Shown here piece after piece: positions 6,273 to 11,346 of a DNA stretch of 11,346 bases. Source of the stretch: an uncultured Eubacteriales bacterium (GTDB lineage: Bacteria > Bacillota_A > Clostridia > Peptostreptococcales > Anaerovoracaceae); the NCBI GenBank assembly GCA_902790885.1, contig CADATR010000043.1, forward strand, positions 1-11,346, read 5' to 3'. Below the pieces are notes generated by a model. That model was not told where the DNA came from and made no database searches. It saw only the letters and a list, made by a program, of their open reading frames with translations. A program made the translations under genes and the position numbers. How positions within the stretch are numbered: the first letter of the stretch is position 1; each line of letters opens with the position of its first letter.

Positions 6273-6284
6273 CCGCTATAAATC

Positions 6285-6305
6285 GGCAGTTCACATAACT
6301 ATGCC
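6285..6305. repeat. Second copy of the AGTTCACRTAACT hairpin
   Basis: GGC-AGTT-CACAT-AACT-AT-GCC repeats the hairpin at 6155-6180 (GCCGCC-AGTT-CACGT-AACT-A-GGCGGC). The 15-nt core CAGTTCACRTAACTA differs at one base while the outer stem bases differ but still pair. Confidence 0.5.
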
Positions 6306-6311
6306 ACACAT

Positions 6312-6336
6312 AAAAACAGGAGCCCTAAGGCTCCTG
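6312..6336 (-). terminator. Rho-independent terminator of the GntR-ABC operon
   Basis: An 8-bp perfect stem CAGGAGCC (6317-6324) / GGCTCCTG (6329-6336) with a 4-nt loop, followed on the minus strand by five Ts. It lies 30 bp after the permease stop. A smaller hairpin, AGAGAC/GTCTCT (6344-6361), sits between. Confidence 0.85.
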
Positions 6337-6366
6337 CTCAAAGAGAGACAAAACCGTCTCTGTCTC

Positions 6367-7149
6367 TTATGCCAGATTGAGGCGTTTTTCCATCAGGTAC
6401 TTGCAGACGAAGAAGTATATCGCCGAGAAGCCTATCGTCGTCAGAAGTGCCGGTATGAACACCCTGTTGATACCTGCGAATGAGTCCATGCTGTCCACAG
6501 CCATCATCAGAGGCATGAGCATTCTGCCGACTGATGATTCGAAGATCAGTATGAGTATGTAGGCTCCGATCGAAGCGAGCGTTGTGCGGTTCGGCGCCTG
6601 ATGGCCGATAGTTACAGCTGCGTATATCTGCATGATGGTCTTCGCGGTACTTGCGATCCCCAGCAGGATGACTTCGACTGCAGCCAGCCAGAACTGCTTT
6701 GGAATGTTGAAGTCCACATTAAACAGCGCATTCAGGAACTCCCTGAAGCTAAAGCCGTCAAAGTTCCCCACTATCAGGGCGCCTATCCCGATCAGCAGTC
6801 CCGTCAGGATCGCCACAAGAATGGTGATTAAGATCCAGATCAGTGCGGAAATCGCTTTATTTCCTATGTGCGCGGATACGCTTACCGGCAGCACGTGGTT
6901 GAAATATGCCTCGTCGCCAAGCAGGCTGTTGCTGTATCTCTGTACGATGAGGATCACTGTCATTACGAAGATGGTAGTTGCGATCGCTGTGTAAAGCAGC
7001 GCGGATATGACCACCATGAATTCACTTTTTGATTCTGCCGACTGTGTCGTCAGCCCGAGCAGCAGCGCTGTCGCGGCCCATGCGGCGTACAGCGGGAGCA
7101 GCTTGCGTCCCATTGCCGGGATCTCATATTTAAGAAGTTTACCTAACAT
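6367..7149 (-). CDS. ABC transporter permease, six-helix, YtrB-partner type
   Basis: The 260-residue membrane partner of the ATPase encoded just upstream. It starts MLGKLLKYEIPAMGRKLLPLYAAW, a beginning common among clostridial permeases of this class, which supports ATG 7149. About six membrane segments are visible, near residues 18-34, 44-70, 103-133, 152-178, 189-215 and 229-250. The start codon overlaps the ATPase stop (ATGTTAG), so the two are translationally coupled. The substrate is unknown. Relatives in GntR-controlled operons are linked to cell-envelope stress or peptide export. No large extracellular domain is present, unlike BceB-type permeases. Confidence 0.85.
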   Translation of the reverse strand: MLGKLLKYEIPAMGRKLLPLYAAWAATALLLGLTTQSAESKSEFMVVISALLYTAIATTIFVMTVILIVQRYSNSLLGDEAYFNHVLPVSVSAHIGNKAISALIWILITILVAILTGLLIGIGALIVGNFDGFSFREFLNALFNVDFNIPKQFWLAAVEVILLGIASTAKTIMQIYAAVTIGHQAPNRTTLASIGAYILILIFESSVGRMLMPLMMAVDSMDSFAGINRVFIPALLTTIGFSAIYFFVCKYLMEKRLNLA

Positions 7150-7838
7150 TTGAACACCTCCCTGAAGAGCTTGTCTATGCTTTCGCCCTTCTCCTCGCGG
7201 ATCTCGTCCGCCGCTTTGTGAAGCACCACTCTGCCGTCCTTGATGAACACTACGTCATCGAGCACCGACTCTACGTCTGAGATCAGGTGGGTCGAGATGA
7301 GCACCACTGCGTTCTCGTTGTAGTTTGAGATGATCGTTCTGAGGATGTAGTCTCTCGTCGCCGGATCGACTCCGCCGATTGGCTCGTCGAGCAGATACAC
7401 CTCGGCCTTTCTCGCCATCACCAGACAGAGCTGCAGCTTTTCCTTTGTGCCCTTCGACATCTTCTTCATCGTCTGCTTGCGGTTGATGCCCAGGTCATCT
7501 ACCATAGCCTCCGCTTTCATACGGTCGAAGTCTTCGAAGAAGTCTTCGTATATGTCCATGAGCTGCGATGCTGTCATGTAGTCCGGAAGGGCGTTCCTGT
7601 CCGGCAGGTACGCCACCACCTTCTTCGTTTCGACACCCGGTGTTATGCCGTTGATGGTAACGCTTCCCGATGTAGGCTGCAGCAGCCCGTTCAGTATTTT
7701 GATAAGCGTCGTCTTTCCGCTTCCGTTCGGTCCGAGCAGTCCCACTATCTGTCCCTGCTCCAGCGAGACAGTGACATCGTCAAGTGCCGCAAGATCGCCG
7801 AACTTCTTTGTAAGGTTATTGATCTCTATCCTTGCCAT
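7143..7838 (-). CDS. ABC transporter ATP-binding protein, YtrB-like
   Basis: This 231-residue cytoplasmic ATPase would power the permease encoded next. Walker A is GPNGSGKT (36-43), the signature is the divergent MSKGTKEKLQL (127-137) in place of LSGGQ, Walker B is VYLLDEP (147-153) and the switch His is H184 in STHLISD. The usual Q-loop Gln appears to be replaced in AYLPDRNALPDYM, a form common in YtrB/BcrA-like ATPases of Firmicutes. A near-perfect SD (AAAGGAGG, 7-nt spacer) lies in the 15-bp gap after the regulator gene, and the TAG stop overlaps the permease start. Gene order GntR-ATPase-permease is the classic YtrA-type operon. The transported compound cannot be told from the sequence. 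Confidence 0.93.
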   Translation of the reverse strand: MARIEINNLTKKFGDLAALDDVTVSLEQGQIVGLLGPNGSGKTTLIKILNGLLQPTSGSVTINGITPGVETKKVVAYLPDRNALPDYMTASQLMDIYEDFFEDFDRMKAEAMVDDLGINRKQTMKKMSKGTKEKLQLCLVMARKAEVYLLDEPIGGVDPATRDYILRTIISNYNENAVVLISTHLISDVESVLDDVVFIKDGRVVLHKAADEIREEKGESIDKLFREVFKC

Positions 7839-7853
7839 CTCTCTGCCTCCTTT

Positions 7854-8222
7854 CTATTTGACCGCTTCCATCCATTTGCTCACGGATGCCTTTATTGCGT
7901 TATCGTCCATTCCTATCTTGCGGAGCTTTTCGGTAAGTTCTTCGAAGTATTTCTTCGCAAGCTCCTCATGCAGATCTCTTAGCACGGCTTCCTCCTTTGT
8001 AACGAATCTCCCGCTCGTACGCTCCGAATAGACCAGTCCTCTGCGCTCAAGCTCGGCGAGAGCTCTCTGCATCGTGTTCGGATTGACCCCCGCATCGAGT
8101 GCCAGATCTCTCACCGACGGCAGTTTGTCGCCCGGCGCATAGGCGCTGCTTGCGATGCGCATGGTCATCTCATCTATTATCTGAGTGTAGATAGGGATTC
8201 CATCTTTAAAATTCCATTCCAT
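7854..8222 (-). CDS. GntR-family transcriptional regulator, YtrA subfamily
   Basis: A 122-residue DNA-binding protein of the short YtrA type. The N-terminal winged helix (about 1-75) begins WNFKDGIPIYTQIIDEMTMRI. It contains the family-typical APGDKLPSVRDLALDAGVNP and NTMQRALAELERRGLV recognition region and a wing ending SGRFVT. The remaining ~45 residues form a charged helical dimerisation tail instead of a ligand-binding domain. ATG 8222 is preceded by AAGGGA. The gene leads the operon with the ABC ATPase and permease, and its own promoter overlaps a repeated GTAC motif, so autorepression of the operon, relieved by an envelope signal, is the likely role. The effector is unknown. Confidence 0.93.
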   Translation of the reverse strand: MEWNFKDGIPIYTQIIDEMTMRIASSAYAPGDKLPSVRDLALDAGVNPNTMQRALAELERRGLVYSERTSGRFVTKEEAVLRDLHEELAKKYFEELTEKLRKIGMDDNAIKASVSKWMEAVK

Positions 8223-8310
8223 AGTTTTCGTCCCTTTTCTGTTTTCGCTTATATTGCGTATTGATTTAAGAATATATGGCGTTCTTTTGTATTACTGTAT
8301 TAACTACTTA

Positions 8311-8341
8311 GTACAATAGTACAATAATCCTTTTTTGTCAA
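8311..8341 (-). promoter_or_regulatory. Promoter and probable GntR operator of the ABC operon
   Basis: On the minus strand a perfect -35 TTGACA (8336-8341), a 17-bp spacer and a -10 TATTGT (8313-8318). The -10 and upstream bases contain a tandem repeat (GTACAATA twice, 8311-8326), which also gives the palindrome GTAC-N4-GTAC. A YtrA-type repressor bound here would block polymerase. Leader length is about 85 nt. Confidence 0.7.
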
Positions 8342-8457
8342 CACTTTTTTGGGGTATTTCCAAAATGTAGTTGATTTTTGCCATGAGTTTCGGAGCCTGA
8401 CTCAAAACCTGAACGAGAATAGTACCAATGCATCGATGTATTGTTGCAAAATTGAAA
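8342..8457. other. Short non-coding gap between the GLUG gene terminator and the GntR promoter
   Basis: No gene is seen. It holds a near-perfect 18-bp palindrome CAATGCATCGATGTATTG at 8426-8443 (one G-T mismatch pair) just past the terminator of the surface gene, and otherwise AT-rich sequence ahead of the GntR -35. Confidence 0.4.
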
Positions 8458-8490
8458 GGAGCCTGCGCGACATTGTCGTCACGAGGCTCC
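8458..8490 (-). terminator. Terminator after the GLUG surface protein gene
   Basis: GGAGCCT (8458-8464) pairs with AGGCTCC (8484-8490), with partial inner pairing. On the minus strand the stem is followed by TTTCAATTTT, a broken T run. It lies about 45 bp beyond the stop at 8535. A second small hairpin GTTTCC/GGAAAC lies between. Confidence 0.65.
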
Positions 8491-8503
8491 CTGTTTAAAA
8501 CAA

Positions 8504-8722
8504 TCTGTTTGTTTCCTATCAGGGAAACTTTATCTTATCTGTCTTTTCTGCGCAGTCTCAGTCTTGCCGCGAACAGCATGAAGAGTCCAATCAGTGATAC
8601 TCCCAGAAGAGATGCCCAGAAGGCGACCAGGCTTTCATCGCCGGTATTGACGTTCTTTTTGCTGCCCTTGCTGCCACCGCCATTGTCGTATTCATCGTCG
8701 GTGTTTTCCTCTTCTGCTTCGG
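8504..8722. repeat. 219-bp direct repeat, copy A (surface protein tail)
   Basis: Aligns without gaps, at an offset of 1,654 bp, with 10158-10376; I count about 10 differences in 219 bases. It covers the sorting signal, acidic linker and about 30 bp past the stop. Identity falls sharply on the N-terminal side of the linker, so the repeat is a module, not the whole gene. Confidence 0.9.
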
Positions 8723-8837
8723 AAATTGTGGGTTCCGAAGACACATCGGTGACAGCCTGTGGGGCATTTTTGATCTCAAATTCTTTTTCAATAGTTGCAT
8801 GTCCACCGGCTTTAAATTCGATCACAGCTTTATAGAG
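8535..8837 (-). CDS. C-terminal wall-sorting fragment of the GLUG protein
   Basis: About 100 residues after the internal TGA, in the same frame. It starts LYKAVIEFKAGGHATIEKEF, the end of the MBG-like domain. A Glu/Asp/Gly/Ser linker (EAEEENTDDEYDNGGGSKG) follows, then KKNVNTGDES, a hydrophobic helix (LVAFWASLLGVSLIGLFMLF) and the basic end RLRLRRKDR. NVNTGD plus helix plus Arg tail is a sortase sorting signal of the NxxTGD type common in Clostridia. A GTG at 8823-8825 could start it independently, but no ribosome binding site supports that, so I treat it as the severed 3' end of the gene upstream. Confidence 0.75.
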   Translation of the reverse strand, partial: LYKAVIEFKAGGHATIEKEFEIKNAPQAVTDVSSEPTISEAEEENTDDEYDNGGGSKGSKKNVNTGDESLVAFWASLLGVSLIGLFMLFAARLRLRRKDR

Positions 8838-10121
8838 TCACACATTGATAATGTCCTCAGTTACGGCAGTATAAGTATCACCGTCTTTAGCGTAATATGA
8901 TACTGCATAGTCCTTATCCGGTTTAGCAGTGACAACAGTGGCGCCGTTGGATATAGTGAGTTTTTTTACAGCCGGCTTTTGGGAGAATCCATTGTATGTA
9001 TAGGCCTCGGCTTCATCCCAATTGACCTTGACGGTCACTTTTGGAGGCCAATCTTTCACTTCTAAACTATTGTCATAATCAAAGCCTTTAAGGTGCGGAT
9101 AATACCAGTAATACTCTGAGGCATCTGTATCCTTATCGTCTGCTTTCGTAAGCCATGGATCCGGATCCGTAAAAACGTCTATTGAATTCGTCCCTGTCAG
9201 CTGTGATGAATAGATGCTTGTAACATAGTTAAGTTCAGTTCCTCGAAGATTATTTCCAACAGGTCCTACGTCCCCATTGATTGTTTTATCATTATAGCAG
9301 TATTTCACATTACCTTCGTCGTTTAATCCGACCACACCGCCGATTACGCCTACGACACTGCCTTCGCAAACCTTTCCGATGTTGTAGCAGTTGGTGATTT
9401 CACCTTTATAATTCTCTCCTGCAACGCCGCCGACATTATTATCTACATTATTCCCAGAAATTGTCCCGGTGTTGTAGCAGTTGGTGATTTTACCTATATT
9501 ATTCTCTCCTGTAACGCCGCCGACTCTACTGTCTCCAGAAGCCTCTCCGATATTGTAGCAGTTGGTGATTTCACCTTTATAATTCTCTCCTGCAACGCCA
9601 CCGACTCTAATGTCCCCAGAAACCTTTCCGCCGTTGTAGCAGTTGGTGATATCTCCATAACTTAATCCTGCAACGCCGCCGACAAAGTCATTGCCTGTGA
9701 TACTTCCGTCTTCCAGGCCTACGTTAGCTACTCTGCCTACGTTGCCAACAATTCCAAATAAACCTTGATAGTCATTGTCTTCAACGCCTTCAATATCTGC
9801 ATTACTGAGATTTTCGATGGTTTTCCCAGCCCCGTCAAAAATTCCGGTATAAGGATTATCCCCATTTCCAATCGGCACCCAGTCCTTGCCTGTGCATGTG
9901 ATATCTGCAGTCAACTTAGCGTTAGCAGGTTCTTCTCCGCCGTTCACTAACTCGGCAAACGCCTTAAGGTCGGCATAATCTTCTATCAGATAATTCCCAT
10001 CGTCATCCTGACTCAGGTTTCCTCCTGCCGCATATGTCGTCCACGTGCCCATCGGCATCATGACAAACACCATCAGCATCGACAAAATTATCGTTAAAAA
10101 CCTTTTCTTCATAACAGTCAT
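8838..10121 (-). CDS. Secreted GLUG-motif surface protein, N-terminal part
   Basis: The 427 residues before the internal TGA. A signal peptide is clear: MTVMKKRFLTIILSMLMVFV, then a second hydrophobic stretch and a likely cut near TTYA-AGG (about residue 31). ATG 10121 has a weak SD (AAGGCG); ATG 10112 is the alternative. After an N-terminal domain (LIEDYADLKAFAELVNGGEE, WVPIGNGDNPYTGIFDGAGK) come GLUG-type repeats of the form VGGVAGENYKGEITNCYNIG at about residues 125-280. An aromatic region (YYWYYPHLKGFDYDN) and an MBG-like domain (AYTYNGFSQKPAVKKLTI) follow. GLUG repeats form beta-helical stacks in adhesins and IgA-protease-like proteins. It is probably an extracellular adhesin or matrix protein; its ligand is unknown. 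Confidence 0.85.
   Translation of the reverse strand: MTVMKKRFLTIILSMLMVFVMMPMGTWTTYAAGGNLSQDDDGNYLIEDYADLKAFAELVNGGEEPANAKLTADITCTGKDWVPIGNGDNPYTGIFDGAGKTIENLSNADIEGVEDNDYQGLFGIVGNVGRVANVGLEDGSITGNDFVGGVAGLSYGDITNCYNGGKVSGDIRVGGVAGENYKGEITNCYNIGEASGDSRVGGVTGENNIGKITNCYNTGTISGNNVDNNVGGVAGENYKGEITNCYNIGKVCEGSVVGVIGGVVGLNDEGNVKYCYNDKTINGDVGPVGNNLRGTELNYVTSIYSSQLTGTNSIDVFTDPDPWLTKADDKDTDASEYYWYYPHLKGFDYDNSLEVKDWPPKVTVKVNWDEAEAYTYNGFSQKPAVKKLTISNGATVVTAKPDKDYAVSYYAKDGDTYTAVTEDIINV
9382..9692 (-). repeat. Tandem GLUG-encoding repeat, four units of 81-90 bp
   Basis: Units beginning TTGTAGCAGTTGGTGAT on the plus strand occur at 9382, 9472, 9553 and 9634, spaced 90, 81 and 81 bp (30, 27 and 27 codons). 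About 45 bp are identical between the units at 9382 and 9553. The spacing is a multiple of three, so unit loss or gain would keep the frame. Confidence 0.85.
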
Positions 10122-10157
10122 GTGAGGCGCCTTCGACTACTATCTAAAGCGATACGT

Positions 10158-10376
10158 TCTGTTTGTTTCCGATATAGGATACTTTATCTTATCAGTCTTT
10201 TCTGCGCAGTCTCTGTCTTGCCGCGAACAGCATGACGAGTCCAATCAGTGATACTCCCAGAAGAGATGCCCATAAGGCGACCAGGCTTTCATCGCCGGTA
10301 TTGACGTTCTTTTTGCTGCCCTTGCTGCCACCGCCATTGTCGTCTTCATCGTCGGTGTTTTCCTCTTCTGCTTCGG
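10158..10376. repeat. 219-bp direct repeat, copy B (surface protein tail)
   Basis: Partner of 8504-8722 at about 95% identity. Differences include AGA to TGA in the last codon of copy A, so this copy ends RRKD with the tandem stops TGA TAA while copy A ends RRKDR-TAA. Confidence 0.9.
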
Positions 10377-11346
10377 CAATCGTGAATTCAGCAGTTGCGC
10401 TTCCATTCCCGTCATCGAACCTGGCTTCCAGTGTATGCTTTCCGAGCGCCAGAGTCTCAAGATATTCCGGCTTCAGCTTTATGATAACGCTGCCTGATTC
10501 CTTCGAATAGTTTGCTTCATCGACCGCGTTGTTATCTACCCGGATACCTGTGAAGTGGCTGATAGTGGAAGTATCATCTACTGATCTCTTGAAAGAGAAG
10601 TCTGATGTAGCATCGCTGCCCTTATACCAGATATTTCCTTCGCCGGAGACATTACTGTAAGTCACGCTTGCCGGAATGACCGGGATCGCGCGTGTCTCCT
10701 TGTGTTCAGGATCGTTTTTGCACACACGCTGCTCTTCGCCTTCCTCAGTCTCGGTCGCTTCCTTTGTGACGGTCCATTCACCCCAGTCGTGGCCGGTTGC
10801 CTTGATGACTTCAGGCTCGGTGATCTCGTTCTCACCATCCTTATCCGAGAACATCTTCTTGCATTCACTGCATGTCCAGTATGCTTTCGTTCCGTCCTTC
10901 TCGCATGTCGCAGGGACTTCCTTTGTCTCAGTTAAGATATGTTTGGTGATCGTCAATTTGCCGGACTTTAAGGTGACATCATAATTGTCTTTCGCAGCAT
11001 CATCGTTGTTGATCGCGAAGCCGGCGATCTTTATCTCATCCTGATATTCTCCGATAGTTTTTCTATGTCCGGTGAGCGTGACTGAAGTGATTGCATCATT
11101 GTTCTGCAGTCCCTCGACTGTTACTTTTTCAGCGATCACATCCGAGTCTGAGTAGGCGCTGTCTCCTTCCTTGCCTTCACCCTGCTCCTGTCTGTTATAT
11201 TCGAAGACCTGATCTTTGGCGGTGATAGTCAGCTGAGCCTTTGCTATCTCAAAGGCGACAGGAACGCTCTCCGCCCCTGCATAGTCCTGTGTTTCAGGAA
11301 CGGTAGCCTTCACATACCATGTGCCGGCCTGATCCGGTCCTCCGGT
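10192..11346 (-). CDS. Cell-wall-sorted surface protein, 3' part (MBG-like and Cys-pair repeat domains), partial
   Basis: The frame is open from the right edge to TGA 10192-10194, about 384 residues; the start lies outside the window. It opens inside a YDG/MBG-like repeat (DQAGTWYVKATVPETQDYAG), followed by a second one (AQLTITAKDQVFEYN to SGKLTITKH). Next come the Cys-pair modules frequent in clostridial surface proteins: ATCEKDGTKAYWTCSECKKM, then GHDWGEWTVTKEATETEEGE and RVCKNDPEHKETRAIPVI. An Ig-like domain (VTYSNVSGEGNIWYKGSDAT to STATAEFTI-like ATAEFTIAEAE) precedes the linker and the sorting signal NVNTGDES, helix LVALWASLLGVSLIGLVMLF and basic tail. The GLUG gene follows 70 bp downstream without a strong terminator, so co-transcription is possible. 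Sortase substrate status is well supported; ligand unknown. Confidence 0.85.
   Translation of the reverse strand, partial: TGGPDQAGTWYVKATVPETQDYAGAESVPVAFEIAKAQLTITAKDQVFEYNRQEQGEGKEGDSAYSDSDVIAEKVTVEGLQNNDAITSVTLTGHRKTIGEYQDEIKIAGFAINNDDAAKDNYDVTLKSGKLTITKHILTETKEVPATCEKDGTKAYWTCSECKKMFSDKDGENEITEPEVIKATGHDWGEWTVTKEATETEEGEEQRVCKNDPEHKETRAIPVIPASVTYSNVSGEGNIWYKGSDATSDFSFKRSVDDTSTISHFTGIRVDNNAVDEANYSKESGSVIIKLKPEYLETLALGKHTLEARFDDGNGSATAEFTIAEAEEENTDDEDDNGGGSKGSKKNVNTGDESLVALWASLLGVSLIGLVMLFAARQRLRRKD

Larger units (their letters stand above)
8535..10121 (-). pseudogene. GLUG-repeat surface protein gene with an internal TGA
   Basis: A single frame of 529 codons runs from ATG 10121 to TAA 8535, interrupted only by TGA at 8838-8840. 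Around it the protein reads TAVTEDIINV, stop, LYKAVIEFKAGGHATIEKEF. In MBG-like domains a Gly is typical at this point, and GGA to TGA is one base change. The upstream part has the signal peptide and GLUG repeats; the downstream part has the linker and the wall-sorting signal. If the stop is obeyed, the product would be secreted but not anchored. Readthrough or an assembly error are the alternatives. Confidence 0.7.

Noticed and set aside
6238..6483. 81-codon plus-strand ORF overlapping the operon terminator and the permease end
   Set aside because: It reads through two hairpins and the antisense of a well-supported permease, with no ribosome binding site.
8838..8840. Stop-codon reassignment (TGA as Gly, or TAG as Gln/Pyl) to explain open frames across stops
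   Set aside because: TAG terminates the ABC ATPase and GntR genes and TGA ends the surface gene at 10192, each at the natural protein end, and the intact genes contain no internal in-frame stops.
9382..9692. CRISPR array
   Set aside because: The regular repeats are 81-90 bp units that encode in-frame GLUG motifs; there are no short repeats with unique spacers.

Overview
The window looks like part of a Bacillota (Clostridia) chromosome, most likely a gut or oral member related to Lachnospiraceae or Anaerovoracaceae. The grounds are the roughly balanced GC content, the SpaA/fibro-slime giant surface protein, the GLUG-repeat and MBG-like cell-wall proteins ending in an NVNTGD-type sorting signal, a YtrA-type GntR/ABC operon, and an ER/SipW-type signal peptidase with His in place of the general-base Lys. 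The organism is inferred from gene content only. Every recognisable protein gene is on the minus strand.

Layout, left to right. (1) 1-3308: a giant surface protein (type II signal anchor, SpaA-like N-terminal region, trefoil-like repeats, fibro-slime domain), running off the left edge. It is broken twice, by a one-base frameshift near 3040 and an in-frame TAG at 1610-1612. (2) 3309-4102: its promoter and leader, then about 600 bp with no convincing gene but two diverged copies of a hairpin repeat. (3) 4103-4426: a 107-aa ORF resembling a degenerate C-terminal domain of a phosphohexomutase. (4) 4545-5818: a two-gene operon, sirtuin deacylase followed by SipW-type signal peptidase, overlapping by 10 bp, with a clear terminator and a 16-bp perfect palindrome at the promoter. 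(5) 5940-6275: a compact intergenic locus with a plus-strand transcript carrying two tiny overlapping ORFs with strong ribosome binding sites, and a convergent minus-strand promoter plus terminator that would make a ~77-nt antisense RNA. It is arranged like a type I toxin-antitoxin locus and is the best candidate for something undescribed. (6) 6367-8222: GntR regulator, ABC ATPase and ABC permease, with an operator-like repeat over the promoter. (7) 8535-10121: a GLUG-repeat surface protein interrupted by an in-frame TGA at 8838-8840. (8) 10192-11346: the 3' part of another sorted surface protein, whose last 219 bp are about 95% identical to the tail of gene (7).

How it fits together: the surface genes at both ends encode exported, wall-attached proteins, and the SipW-type peptidase could process some exported substrate, although no sortase lies in the window. 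The housekeeping and regulatory genes (sirtuin, peptidase, ABC operon) look intact, whereas two of the three surface loci carry disabling lesions. TAG, TAA and TGA all end other genes here, so stop-codon reassignment is an unlikely explanation. The lesions suggest decay, strain-level variation or assembly error in large repetitive surface genes.
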